A stretch of 64,000 bases of DNA, from the NCBI GenBank assembly GCA_000827495.1, contig KN817522.1, positions 310,001 through 374,000 on the forward strand, in the 5' to 3' direction. Source of the DNA: Hypholoma sublateritium FD-334 SS-4 (taxonomy: Eukaryota; Basidiomycota; Agaricomycetes; Agaricales; Strophariaceae). The translations under genes were made by a program, and so were the position numbers. This document shows positions 33,401 to 46,341 of the stretch, piece after piece; the stretch's first letter is position 1, and each line of letters begins with the position of its first letter. Under the pieces are notes generated by a model. It ran no database searches and had not been told where the DNA came from. It worked only from the letters and a program-made list of their open reading frames with translations.

Positions 33401-36400
33401 TCTGAGAGCGGTCAAAGTCTTTTCCAACTGTGCATTGAAGTGTCGCCCATCTTTCGAAGGAAGTTCACCAGCTCCAGCCAGAAGTTGGAGATTCTCGAGA
33501 TAGACGTTACTTTTAAAAATGTTGGACGCAACGACGATGATGTCAGCATTCTGAATATCCTCGATCTTGGTACGGTTGAGATCAGTTACGGTTGAGATTA
33601 TGTGCACTTTAAAGTGATCGCCTGCGAATTTCTTGACTTCGGAGCCCCATTGTCTCGTCAGGTGAGGAGGAACAATAATTAAACTGCCTTCGACGTGAAT
33701 TTTTCCAGGTATCCGGCCCTTATTCTTGAAGTCCTTCGCCACGCTCTTGGAGGTGCAGTCAATCAAACCCAAAGTGATGGCGGTCTTCCCGTAGCCGACT
33801 TGATCTGCCAGAACACCGCCTCTGATGTGCATCGGGCGTTGGGCTCGGCCTTCTGCGCGCCAGCCTAGCGGGTCAAGAATGGCTTCCGAAATCTCCTCCT
33901 CAATAAATGGGGCAGCCTCTGGAGACTCTTGCAGAATCATCCACTCGAGCGATCGAAGCTGCTCCTTCCGCAAAGGCGTCTTGAAGTGTGGTGGTTGCTT
34001 ATGCTCTTTGTCGAGCTTGTTGCTCATAATCGTGAATTTGGGCAGCTGGAGCGTGGCTGCTGGTGTAAATGTAGTGTCGAGCCTCCAAGACAGCGAAATC
34101 TTTCCGGTGTGATTCTTTACTGGTAGACGCGAAGCCGCGCGGTGCAGCAAAGATACAACATTGATGCCTACTCGCACTGCACCTGTCCCGGAGTTGTCCA
34201 GCTTCAGTTGCGTTACAAAGGGACTAGGCCTGCTTTTCAGTCGACGCTCGTATTCTCCTGCTTGGATGGAATCTTCAACAGGCACCGTCTTTCCCTTTGA
34301 CTGGATCCAGCGCAAATTGGGAGGGATCGGAGCACATCTTTCGCAATTGAAATGATCACCGATCTTCTCGATTTGTTGCCAGGTTTGAAGTTTGTCGTCG
34401 ACATGGCGGATGCGTTCCAAAAGCCAAGCCAGAGATTTGAATGTGCCTCGTTCATGGATTTTGTCAACCGTAGCCCAGTTTCCGCGTGGCCATTCAGTCC
34501 CAGCCTGGCCGCGTAAGTCAACATGACAAGTCAATAGGGCATGCGCATTCTGACAGTCGTCACTGGCGACTGTGACTTCGAGGGCTTTCGCGGGTACCCC
34601 AAACACAGCGTCTTGTCCGACGGAGGGCTAAACGGCGGAATTGAATGAGAAATGATAGAATGACAGAAAAATCACATACAATCAATTCTACGGTGTCAAC
34701 AGTTGCCCATTTGAATGGCATATGACAAGTAACAGTTTCTTCGCCTTCAGTGGCCGACTGCCTCCAACTTGGATCAAGTCTACAAACGATGGGTCTACAC
34801 TCTTGATATTCAAGGCGGCGAGTGCTGATAGAAAATACAAAACAATCTTCAGCGTCATTCGTTCGGTGAGGATCGAAGAGCATAAAGAGCGGAGGAAAGC
34901 TGCTGGTTTGGGCTTCGATTTTTTTGTGTAATGCGCCGTTGGCTGTCCCGCATTTTTCTAGAAGTTGGTAAGTGCCAGAAATATCACGGTCCAGCTTTGT
35001 GATATCGTCAGAACCAACCGTGACTTTGACATTAGAGTAGACCATCTTGTTCTTGAACTCTTCGTTGAGCCCAATCAAGCCTAGGCGCATTTCCCAAGAA
35101 GGAACGAGTTCGCCTACTCCTTGAACCTTGACAGGAATTGACGAAGCGCACGGAAGAGCAAATTGCCAGTTCCCCTGAAGCAGATCGCCGCTGCAAGAAA
35201 AACGACCTATAGGAGATTGAAGAATTCGGCGAATTTCAGCATTGGCTGGCGCATCCGCTTCGGGGAAGGCGTACATGCGCCACTCGGACTGTTTTGTGTG
35301 GAGGGAGAGCTCCAGGAATCCCGTGGGCGATTGGTACACTGCACTCCAGATTTCTTGGCGTTTGAGCTCGACGAAGCGGAGCTCCGAAGAAGTCGCTTGT
35401 AAGACAGCCGTCCGCCAACTTGTCCAAAGCAATTCAGGGATAGTGATATTTTCCTCCTCACGTAGAAGGTCCAGCACTTCCCCAGTGACGTTCGCCAGCG
35501 AGATACACATAGGAAGGATGGACTTTAAAGTTTTCGCAAAGTCGGATGGAGGAATACGAGGTGACTGGGTAACATCGATTGGCTCTGGGTTATGTTCTGG
35601 TCGACCGCCACACTTCTTGCAGAAAGTATTTCCACAATCCTGACAATGAAAAAGCGGCCGCGTCGTCATATCCACCCGACCTTCACAAGCGCAAAGGCGT
35701 CTGCTGGCATCTGCTTCCATGAGTAGCTCAGAAAATATACCCGTTTTCGTAATAGAGAGGTCAAGAGGGTTAGTCGACAGATTTTCCTCTCCGATGACGT
35801 GATTTTCGGCATAAACGACCAGGGGTACAGGATCAACTTCCATGGAATCGGCCTCTGGTTGGTGGTCGTCACCATCATACTTGGACTCATATGTTTGAGA
35901 ATCGTTTCCGCTTTTGATGAGCCTTTTTCCGGAGACGAGAGCGGCAAGAATGCAGGCCCCTACCACTGTCGTTGACATAGCATTTCCAGCCAAATCAGCC
36001 AAATTATCTTCCGTTTCACGAGTAAGGAGAAGTTTGTCCACGGGAAGACCTTGCATCGACAAAGCCTCCAGGCCTACCATAGGCCCCCCTCGATTGGTGA
36101 TGTAGGGAATCATAGAAGGTGTGAGGCAGGGGCAGATACCAACCTTATTTGATCCAATGGTTCGATCAACATTTTGGGAGAGATTCCAAACTTGCCTACA
36201 TGAAGGTCAACATAAGAAAAAACGAAGGGTAAAATTCACGACTCACGTTTTATAGGAAGGGTCTACGCCTTTAGTGGCGGACCGAAGGAGGCTGATATCC
36301 ATTAGATCCCAGACACGTTCGACTTGGCCCACGCCCCAGTCATTCCATGCAAAGTCATGCAATTTACAGTAACCACCTGAAAAGATGGTGGTCAGAAAGT

Positions 36401-37654
36401 CACTAGCGCAGATCATGAAATCGATCTCACCCTCATCCCAACTTGTAAGCGGCCTTTTCGACCCGAGTGCCTCTTCAAGACGAGCTCTCTGATGGCGAGA
36501 TTCGCATCGACCCCAATCTGTTCTTCCCGTCCTTCGGTCTACAGAATTGAAGCTTTCTTGGACAAGTTTTTGACGGGCCTGATGAATGCGTGGATCGTCA
36601 GAGGCCAATAGAAAGGCATCCAAAGTTGAAGAGGCAGGGCGTTTCAGTTTCGATGTAACCCAATCCTTCCAAGTTTTGGGGATCCCAGAGTGCTTCTTAT
36701 TGACGGCAATGAGGTAGACTCTGGTACGTGTATGGGGTATGTAATATGCCTTCGTGTCGACACGAGAAAATTCGGCGCTATAGCCATTTTTCTCAAAATA
36801 TTCTTTGACTCTTTCCCAGGGAGCTGAGCAAACGTTCTCCAGAATAACAATTGGCGGCCGATGAGTTGTAACCCAAGACATCATGCCTCGGAATGTACGT
36901 CCTGATTCTCCATTGGCATCAATATCTTGCTTTTGCGTATTGAGATTAGAGTAATCGACACAAGAAGTGCCTGCAATCAGAATGTCGACATCGCCGGGAA
37001 CTGTAGCAAGTGAACCATATGCCGTATGACTGAATAGCCTTCGTGTAAGGGCATGATATAACGTGAGGAATATACGACTCACGCTTCTGAGTCCCCTAAC
37101 TCGCAAACATCACGAAACAAGAGTGGAGGATGGAAATTGCGCTCGATATATGCCTGCTTGAAAGGCTCGATTTCGCATGAAAATACGTGTTCAATGTCGA
37201 ACCTGACGCCATGTTGGTCTAAAATAGATTTCTGTATTAGTTCTAGTGCGAGAAGGGGGGATTCAGTTCCAGAGCACATAGTCGCAACGCGTAATTTGCG
37301 ACCAGCTACGTGTTCAGCCACGTCCTTGATTTCGGGTATATGACTGACTAGATCGTCAAAAATGGCGGGTATATCGCTGATGGGAGGAAGGTCGGAGGCA
37401 TCGGGGGCCAAGGACTTGACCAACTTCTTGCTGACAGTATTCGACGCGTCCATATCCACGTCTGAGGAAGCTTCGGTCATGTCTACGCCCTCGTCGCCTT
37501 CGTCCGCTTCAGTCTCGTTTGCTGTTTCCAGCTCCGCGTCAACGTCGGTCGCGGTTTCCTCGACCTTTTCAGTTGTCTTCTTCGATCCACCAAAGAAAGA
37601 CATAATGGATTTCTGGCTTCCGACCTTTGCCTTTGAAGGCTTCGCTTTCGCCAT
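30460..37654 (-). CDS. DNMT5: DNA methyltransferase DNMT5 (MTase + RING + SNF2)
   Basis: Maintenance CpG methyltransferase whose SNF2 ATPase drives methylation of hemimethylated DNA, known best from Cryptococcus. About ten exons, roughly 2,200 residues. N-terminus: PIP-box-like QKSIMSFF (residues 14-21), then an acidic disordered stretch, with no chromodomain. The MTase has the SAM site ATMCSGTESP, catalytic-loop GTSCVDYSNLN, ENVCSAPWE and the closing CLTPSMIPYITNRGGP. A zinc finger follows (CACEG..CQDCGNTFCKKCG, about 35590-35700). The SNF2 part has Walker A ADQVGYGKTA, motif II VVDEYTYLDG, LSGTPP, an inserted RING (CPSCNRVDIP..CGHMGCLPC) and the C-terminal helicase half ending AVGRLVRYGQTKHV. 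First intron 37030-37082. The gene appears intact. Confidence 0.95.
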
Positions 37655-37716
37655 GGTAGAGTAAGGAAAGAAAGCTTGACAAATGAAATGTGGGAACTCT
37701 ACAAGGACTCTATCGA

Positions 37717-37723
37717 ACGCGAA
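37717..37723. promoter_or_regulatory. ACGCGAA element upstream of DNMT5
   Basis: An ACGCG core, as bound by MBF at G1/S genes of fungi, lies 63 bp upstream of the DNMT5 start, in the 216-bp interval shared with the PAP2 gene. A single short match, so functional status is a guess. Confidence 0.25.
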
Positions 37724-37870
37724 CCGTCACAAAGTCACCATTCTCTCACCGTCAGTGTGACTCTTGTTAAAGTAAGTACTTAGTGCCCTATACTTGCAAC
37801 TACTTATATTGCCACTCACTGGCATCAAATTGGCATCGCGGACGGCCAGCGTACTACTGAGCTTATCAGA

Positions 37871-39145
37871 ATGTCGCAGCTGAAATCCACGATAGACCAC
37901 TACTTTGGCGTCGACGCTTTAGATTGGTTCGATCGTTCCTACATCACCGACTGGTGCGTCCACGTTATGTTTGCTTGCCGACTTTGTGGCAACTGGTGGA
38001 AGTTCTACGTTCACCTCAGAATTGACATTTTACCCGAATTCCTAGGATCGTTGTGGGCATTTTGTGGTTCTTGACAGGAGCGGTTAAAGCATCCCCGGTT
38101 TTCGAGCGGGAATTTGATCTGGAAGATTTGACGATTAGCCACCCTCAGAAAGAGGATCAGTGAGTTGAATGTCCGGCCATAAATTTATCAAACACTAATA
38201 AACGCGATGTTGCAGAGTTTCGTCGTTCTTCAATAATACAACTGCTCTTTTTGGCCCGCTCATTATCGCAATTATAATTGGGTTCTTTCAGCGTTCACTC
38301 TTAATCATCCACCACGGAGCTATAGGAATCTGCGCTACTCGGTATGTGAAATAGAAGATCAACGACATTCTTCGATGTCCTCTTATCTTTTATACTTAGA
38401 GGACTGGCTGAACTTATCACTGAGGTTCTGAAGCACAGCGTCGGTAAGTGCCGGGTGCCGCAGCATAATCGTTACATCCGTTGTAAGTAATTAATGTAAT
38501 GTGATGGTTCATCCGTCATATAGGTAGGCTTCGGCCAGACTTTCTATCGAGGTGCCAATGGGATAAGGTTATTCAAAAATGTACAGGGTAAGTACTCAAC
38601 TACATACAGTCGTCTTCGTCCCGCTCAAACCTATAAATTAGACTTGATACGACAATGGCCAATGGCCGGAAATCTTTTCCCTCGGGTCATTCTTCCACGG
38701 CATTTTCTGGCATGTTCTTTCTATCTCTCCTGATAGCCGGACAAACGGCGGCTTGGTGCTTCAACATTCCTAAAGCCCCACGGTGCTTTAAATCAAGTCG
38801 CATGGGCGTGTTTGTACTCACCATTCTTCCCTTATTTTGGGCGACTCATGTTGCCGTTAGTCGATTACAAGACTATGTAAGTTGGCTAATTCTCTGCTTC
38901 TTCCCGATGAAATATCTCATCCTTCGGACGCGGCTTAGCGACATCACACGGAAGATGTAATTGCTGGTAGTCTCCTTGGGGTCGTTTGCTCCCTTCTGTG
39001 CTACCTTATCTTCTGGCCAAACCCCTTCTTGGCAAGTAGCTTCCACCCGGAGGCATTCGGGCAACCTCGATTGTTGTACAGAGAAACGGACTACGTTAGA
39101 TCACGAGCCACTGACCTTGATCTAGAGGGAGTAGTCGAACACTAG
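37871..39145 (+). CDS. PAP2-family lipid phosphate phosphatase
   Basis: Membrane phosphatase of the DPP1/LPP1 group, removing phosphate from diacylglycerol pyrophosphate or phosphatidate. The three family motifs are complete after splicing: a K-x6-RP site ending in GRLRPDF, the PSGHSS loop (SFPSGHSSTAFSG), and SRLQDYRHHTEDV with the catalytic His. Multiple hydrophobic segments (IVVGILWFLTGAV, LFGPLIIAIIIGFF, VFVLTILPLFWATHVAV, LLGVVCSLLCYLIFW) give about six transmembrane helices. Seven or so exons; the first intron is about 105 nt. Divergent from DNMT5, convergent with the CID gene (67 bp between stops). Confidence 0.92.
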
Positions 39146-39212
39146 GTATTGGAACTGCATACATAAATAACAGAAAGAAATGGTATGTTCGAACGTATGA
39201 TATAAGTGCATA

Positions 39213-41639
39213 CTACGATACGTCCATCATGGCTGTGCCCCGCACAAACACCCATTTATCGCCAACCCTCTGCATACGGCCTCCGGCATTCGAAGTACTT
39301 TCTTCGTGTTCAATTTTCTGATTCCACACCTGACCTCCACTGAATGAAGCATATTTTTCGTCGTCTTGTGCCAATTCTTGCAGGACAATGGCATCTGTGC
39401 TGCGTTGGTGGTCGGTATAATTTGAGCTTCCATCCGAGGGCATGCCGTAAGCGCCACCTCGCCCTCCAGTAAAACCACCCCGACCCCTGCCCCCGCTCCT
39501 TGGATATCCTCTACCGGCGGTCGGCGCATTCATCTGTGAATCTTGGGTAGCGATACCCGAATTTGAGGTTGCTTGCGCAGTCCCAGAGGTCATCATAAAG
39601 TGCATGAGTTCCTCGGTTGATGGCAAGTATCCGTTCGTCACTTGCCACATCTTTCCGAGCGCCTCCCACTCGGTGGGCGAAGTAAAATCAAAAGTCGAGG
39701 AATCGAAGCTTTCCATTCCCGGGTCATTTGTATTTGTGACTAGAGATGCGGCAGACGGTTTTGTGGAAGATATATTTGCAATTACCGGCACAAACGTCGA
39801 CACAGAATTGGACTCTGGTGTAGAGTTATGATCAGTGGTCGATGCTAGAGGAGATCGGGAATCCTTGGATTGTTCCGAGGGTGCTTTCAGAGTAGGGGAT
39901 GGGGATCGATGGTTGGCTGCAGGAGAATGAGGGATTTCTGGCCGAATATCTCTGCCAAATTCGTCCTTTCCAGGCTCATTGCCGGGGGCTTTCCGAGGTG
40001 GACTGGAATATCTAGAATTCCTCCTGGCACTATATCTACTTGAGGGTCCCGGGCTTCTAGAGCGACTTCGATCCCCTCTCCCTGCTCGGGTTGAAGGGGA
40101 CTGATCTCTGCCTGTTTTATAATAGTCACGGTCACGAGGATCCCAGTTACGTCCCGACCTTTCACCTCGACCTCGATTGCGAAGGCCTGGTTTATACCTT
40201 CCTCTCATATTGTCTCGTTCGTCAAAATGAGAATCTGGACGAGCCTCGCTCTCGGGACTACGATATCCAATAGGGCTATGCTCGCTGTTGACCGCGTTGC
40301 GAGGCTCATTTCGATAGGACGGTAGAGAGTGCGAACTACCATTAACACCAGAAGACGAAGGAAATTTCTGCACATTTACAAGATCTGGAGGGGGTAAGAA
40401 TTGGGGAACAGACGGTACAGAAGCAGCCGTGTGAGCTAACTGTTGTATCACAGCCAGTTGAGCAGCATCTAACGGGGGAGGAGATATGATTGTATTTATT
40501 GGTGCGCTGCAAATTCAAGAGCGTCAGAAATATATTACAAGGTTCAATACCCAATACTTACTGAGTAGGTACAGTTGTGCTGGCGGCGGCTTGTGTGAGC
40601 AGTGCCAACAAAGTGGCGTGTTGATCAACGACAACGACGGAGGGTGTGATCGGAGCAGATACAGGAGTGTGTATCGTATGCGCCATCCGGGGATCGACAG
40701 TGGGTGTTGGTTGAGGCTCGGTCACTGGTACAACGGACACTGGAGCGTCAGGTTCTAATTAAGGCCAAACCAGCAATATTTTAGTCAACAATGTTATCGA
40801 TCAAAAGATAGAGGGAAGTAGTGTATTGAATTGCACCAATAAAAGATACTTTGCGAATACATGAAGATTGTGATAAGCACCTTTTTTATTTCCGCTCAAA
40901 ATGTCCGCCAAAGGGACCAGAATTGTCGGAGGGAATGTGCTGCCTTTTATCCATATGTCAAGAATTTTCTTTGTTTTTTCCTGTGGGTAGAATATATAGT
41001 CAGATTGCTAGTTTCGGACGGACGATAGCATTTGTCAAACGAGAGCCCCGGATCCTCTTGTGGTCATATAGAGATAATTCGATAACCTTAAGAAAGACCC
41101 GTTTCATCAACGCGCTTGAGAATGTCATAGAAAAGAGGTGTGTTCGGAGACGGATGAAGTGAACCAACCTTAGATTCCGGGGTTCCCCCTGTCACCAGGT
41201 CTTGGAATAATCCTTCCACGACTCCACCCACCTTCAATAAGAATGTGGCAGCATTGCCTGGATTAGAGAATGCATCGCCTGAAAGATTGTGTTTGGTTGC
41301 ATGATGTTTGGCTGCCCGTGAAAGAGCATCGAAGACGTAGAGACTGTATATTTTGGCGGCAGTGTTGGGCAAACTCTTGTGAGTGCGATACAAGATAGAC
41401 ACAAGTTTTGTGTCATTCTGGATGGACCCGATCAGCAAATTGGATTACAATTAATTCAGGCTGTAGTGCACACCTCCATATTTTTCATAGCAATGTCAGT
41501 TAAGTTCATCATTTTTGACGCTGAGAGTCGCTTTCCATTGACAACTTCTCTCAGTACACTCTCGAACTAGAGACGAAAGGACTGTAAGACATGATTTTGA
41601 AGTACACAGAAAGGTGATACATACATCGGAGACCGACAT
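39213..41639 (-). CDS. RNA polymerase II CTD-interacting-domain protein
   Basis: The N-terminus is a CID, the eight-helix domain that reads phosphorylated Pol II C-terminal repeats (Nrd1/Seb1/SCAF type). After MSVSD and an intron come VLREVVNGKRLSASKMMNL, then LVSILYRTHKSLPNTAAKIY, YVFDALSRAAKHH and, further on, ILDIWIKGSTFP. A Pro/Val/Thr-rich linker with DQHATLLALLTQAA follows. The last large exon encodes an Arg/Ser/Asp-rich region (GRGDRSRSRSPGPSSR) and an RGG-type patch (GGRGRGGFTGGRGG). WEALGKMWQVTNGYLPSTEE and DKWVFVRG near the end look conserved. No RRM is visible, unlike Nrd1 and Seb1. Probably a nuclear transcription-termination or processing factor. Confidence 0.85.
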
Positions 41640-41883
41640 AGCGACGGTGAAGGATTCACAGGTCGTAAGTTGAGCACGCAGATGAAGGAGAAGATGAAGT
41701 GGAAAAAGGGTTGATGTGGCTGCTCCGAGCTTGTGTTGGTTATTTGCGCGTGTTGGCTGGCCGGGTGATTGCTCGCGCTCAGCGCTCAGGACTCGTTCTG
41801 TGATTTGATTCTGTGTATCATTTTCCCCGACGCTCTATTTATCTTGGTCAGTTATTATCGGAATCCTAAGTTCTTGAAGCTGG

Positions 41884-42178
41884 ATGGCTTCTATAAAGGC
41901 CAAAGCAACCCTATTCGGCGCCGTTCTCTTCTGCTCACTGACTATATCCGCCGTTCATTTCCAGCAACATCAGGAACGAGATGTGCGCCTTTTTCTTTGC
42001 TTTCTACGACATACGTGTATGACTCACGACGAAAAAGACAATGTACAAAGGTGTATTGCGGGATGATGAACGTCGACGCGAAAAAATGAAGCAAAGAGAA
42101 GCAGATTTCCTCGCGTCCCAGCAGAAACGCGAACTGTACGAACGTGCGCAAAACGTTTCGCGGTCTTCTCCGACATGA
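41884..42178 (+). CDS. PET117: Cytochrome c oxidase assembly protein Pet117
   Basis: Small inner-membrane protein for cytochrome oxidase assembly (heme a supply). Exon 1 encodes MASIKAKATLFGAVLFCSLT, a single membrane anchor, then VHFQQHQERD. A 52-nt intron (GTGCGC..AAAAAG) joins to MYKGVLRDDERRREKMKQRE. The VHFQQ..ERD..M-x-KGVLRD-x-ER pattern is that of Pet117. About 80 residues. Divergent from the CID gene, 244 bp between starts. Confidence 0.85.
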
Positions 42179-43327
42179 TCCCGCGAACTATTTCTTAAGA
42201 TTCATCGTCAGTATTTTTACAGCAATACTATCCGCCATTTGACGAAGAAATGTAATGCAGCTCTGTATCGTACAGTCGGCCATTCTTGAACACTGCCGCG
42301 GTTTACTCATCTTGTCTGATATTACCCCAAGCCCGTATTCAATCCACGATGTTTCTTCTGTTTGCCGTCGAATCCTCGCGGAATTCGATATTTCTAAAAG
42401 CCCTAACAAATTTAATATTCTGTTCCCATTCGTCAACTGCGTTCAGCGGGGCATTGGCATGTTTTGAGATGTCTATGGGACTTGACTTTCGCCTCAATTC
42501 TAATTACTACAGGCGCCTTTACTAATCTAAATTTCTGTCGTTCAACGGTGATTTCGAGCTTTCTTTTGAACATCAAATTTCTTAGTCGTAAGTAACTGTT
42601 CATTTCATCCATTGGAACATAATAATGATTATTTGTCGAACACTTACTGCTTTCATTCTTAGCACACAGATTCTCTCCAAGAAACTGGGCCTTGATTGTG
42701 GCTACCCATCGATTGTGTAGCCGGAAGTACGGCTATCGTCTGGCTACTGCAATTCGGGTTCGAGCAATAACTTGCAAGGGCGACTCAAAGCTACCAAACA
42801 TATCCTCACAATATCCTCAATACAATACTCAACCAATACTCCTCTTTCCCGACCCGTTAGAAAAATACTGGGCTCTGATAATACTAGCTGGACGCTATAA
42901 AGGTATGGAAAAACTACTTTTCGGTGGGTTTGGCAAGGTTCTAGTGGGGTTCACGTCAAGTCCACGCTTCCTGTAAGTACTTACGGGGGCATTCCTCTTT
43001 CCAGACCATATTGATCCGTCGACCATCGATCATTGTTTACTTGTGCCTCCCGTTCCAAGCTTTGACAGCGAACCAATCATCGACATTGCCAAGTCATTGC
43101 CAGCAATTTTTTCCTTCTTGCTTCGCACTTGGCTTGTCGTGATTTTGTCTATTAGAACAGTTATCCAGTTAGAAGTCAGTTAGAGGCTATTTTATGTGTG
43201 TACCAGTCAAATCCTCTTCCAAATATGAACTCACCATCAGTTTTCTGTAGCAACAAACTAGTTGCAACCCAGAGGGGGCATAACAACCTCAGTCATCGTC
43301 TGTCTTACCCCACCATTCTGTATCCAA
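42179..43327. other. Gene-poor spacer
   Basis: No frame on either strand looks coding. AT-rich. The right part is the promoter side of the F-box/LRR gene. Nothing else is supported. Confidence 0.45.
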
Positions 43328-44926
43328 ATGCATTCCGCTTTGCTGATAGACGAGATCCTACGACTCGTTTTTTCTTTCGCCTCGGAGACTGGCCCATCGA
43401 CGCTGGCTGTAGCTGCACGCTGCTGCAAAGCATGGCGCGACCCAGCTCTAGATTTTCTTTGGAACCGACTATCGTGCTTCAAGCCCTTTGTCCTTCTGTT
43501 TTCAGGCGGCTCCGTTGTGAATGGAGAATTTGTATGTTTTTCCTGATTTTGTGGCTGAAAATTTACAATTAATCATACCGCTAAGGTTTTGCCAAGTTAC
43601 CTGCCCGAGCAAGACCTTTCCAGGTTCAACTTCTATGCTGGCAGAATCAAACACGCCGGCAATAGATACGAATTGCGAGTGTGTTTTGGTGCTGAGGCTA
43701 TGGCACTTTTCCACTTTCATCATAAATCCATCGTCCTTCCGAACCTTTCGTCGGTCCATATCTCCGTCTCGAGATGCCCACCCATTCTAATTCCGTTTTA
43801 TTTCTCGTCCAATCTCTCTAAAATTGACGTCGACCTCGGCTTTAAAGCAAGTTCATCCTCAACGGATGACATGCTGTGCACTTACTTCACACAAGTCGCC
43901 GAATCGTGCCGCGGCCTCCGGCATCTGAGTCTTCGCGGTCATGCGTCAGAACGACTCAACGACATTATTTCTCGTTTGAGCAGCCTTCATTCCATCTCTC
44001 TCAAACTTGGGGCCACATTGTTACCCAAGACGCTAAAGGCTATCATGGATTTTCCTCGCCTCTCTGAGTTGGAAGTCCATGCTGGCCACATAGAGTCTTA
44101 CGACGTCAACGACAAACAGGAAGATTGTACTGTATTCACCTCATTGCGCAAGCTACACATCCGAGCGCAATCAACCTTAATAGAAGATATTCTACGACAT
44201 ATCCCACTTAATACCCTTCAAAATATTCACTTGGAATTGGACGATCCATCGCCTTGTACTACCTTTTGGAACGCCTGCTTTGCATCCATCGCAAATAAAA
44301 GCGCGGAGACCCTTCAACACCTTTCACTCGAACATCATTTCGAAATCGTTGAACCATCCTTGTCAATACCTCTCGATGCAGCACAGCCCTCGAACGCCTC
44401 TACCACCACCATTGTTACCACTGCTTCCCCAGCAGCTTCACATATGACTTTCCAAGTTGTGGAGACGCTACGCGTTCTCAAGCACCTTCATCATTTCTCC
44501 TGCGACATCACCCTTCCACCGATACTCAATGACAAAGACATCGAGAGGATGGTAGTATGGTGGCCACAACTCCAGCACTTCGAGCTGGGCTCTTCACTTC
44601 CAACCGAAGAACTTCAAGTCAGTCAAAGGCCCCAAATGACCCCAGGATGCCTTCACTTCTTTGCCAGTCAGTTATCACAACTCCGGAAGTTAATATTACC
44701 TTTGACTATCGATGACGACACAAACTTATCAACAAATACCCTACAACTGGAGAAGGCTAATGAATTGCAAAGCTTGACCATTGCTCAGCTTTCAACTACG
44801 ACACCCAACGACGTTGCCCGATATTTACATACCCTATTTCCATCTCTCAAGAGCCTTGAAGGACCTTGCGACGATAGCGACATTTGGACAGGAACCATAG
44901 ATGCTTTGCGGAACTTCGCCTGCTAG
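43328..44926 (+). CDS. F-box/leucine-rich-repeat protein
   Basis: Two exons joined over a short intron (GTATGT..CTAAG, about 43531-43585). The first exon holds the F-box (LLIDEILRLVFSFA..AARCCKAWRDPALDFLWNRL). The second encodes irregular leucine-rich repeats (LRHLSLRG, LHSISLKLG, FPRLSELEVHAG, LRKLHIRAQ, LQHLSLEH, LQSLTIAQLS), the substrate-binding part of such proteins. About 500 residues. Probably an SCF ubiquitin-ligase adaptor. This F-box/LRR architecture forms large variable families in Agaricomycetes, so no ortholog or target is proposed. Confidence 0.88.
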
Positions 44927-45336
44927 GATATACTCGTATCTTCCTAGACTTTTTGACTCTATTTTATAAGTTGTGGTTGTGGTACATTATACCTTTCCCC
45001 CTTTCCAGCTACATCTTAGAACTCACTTCAATAGATATATATATTAGACCCAATCACTATGTTGGATACCCGTCTCACCGACTCCTCACAGTAGATAGAC
45101 TATAGAACTGGGTACTTCCGCCACTTTAGCAATGAATATCCATCTGTAGAGCGAAGTTATTCACGTAAAGCTTCCGCGATTGCGTTGCAACATACTGCAA
45201 CAACGAATATATGAGTAGCAACTACGAAACGCATAGGTCCACTAAGGTTTTTTTTTGCGTAACGGTTCGTCTTTCATTCAAGTTACATGTGTGTACGACA
45301 ACGGCAAGAAGACTACAACATCATCAGGGAACGAAT
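44927..45336. other. Convergent 3' spacer
   Basis: AT-rich region between the stops of the F-box/LRR gene and ubiquitin-RPS27a. No feature recognised. Confidence 0.5.
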
Positions 45337-46024
<688 letters not shown>

Positions 46025-46124
46025 GATTGCGGACGCTTCGGTCTGTCCAACGATAAAACGATGGAGTCTTCAACAAAAGCAAGAGCCTGAATATGAGAGA
46101 GAGCGATTTTATCGGCCGCACGGA

Positions 46125-46132
46125 TTATATAC
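46125..46132 (-). promoter_or_regulatory. TATA box of ubiquitin-RPS27a
   Basis: GTATATAA on the minus strand, 101 bp before the ATG at 46024. A CACGTG (46195-46200) stands 63 bp further upstream in the same shared promoter. Confidence 0.45.
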
Positions 46133-46266
46133 AGGTCTGCTTTGTCATCTGTGTATGGCCCGTGCGCTCGTAAATTAAGGTTTCAAATCACCCTCACGTG
46201 CTCAATAAACAAGGACAACCACTGATTCATATTGACGCTCTTTGTAAAACTAACTTGAAGCTTGTG

Positions 46267-46272
46267 ACGCGT
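46267..46272. promoter_or_regulatory. MCB-like ACGCGT upstream of the RFC subunit
   Basis: ACGCGT in the context TGACGCGTCGA, 70 bp upstream of the RFC ATG. This is the core that the MBF factor binds in front of yeast DNA-replication genes. Position and gene class agree, but a six-base match alone is weak. Confidence 0.4.
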
Positions 46273-46341
46273 CGACTCCAATTGACTCTGACTCCTCCAG
46301 ACACTTACTCAGCCTCATTACATCAAAAATACGCGTTAATC

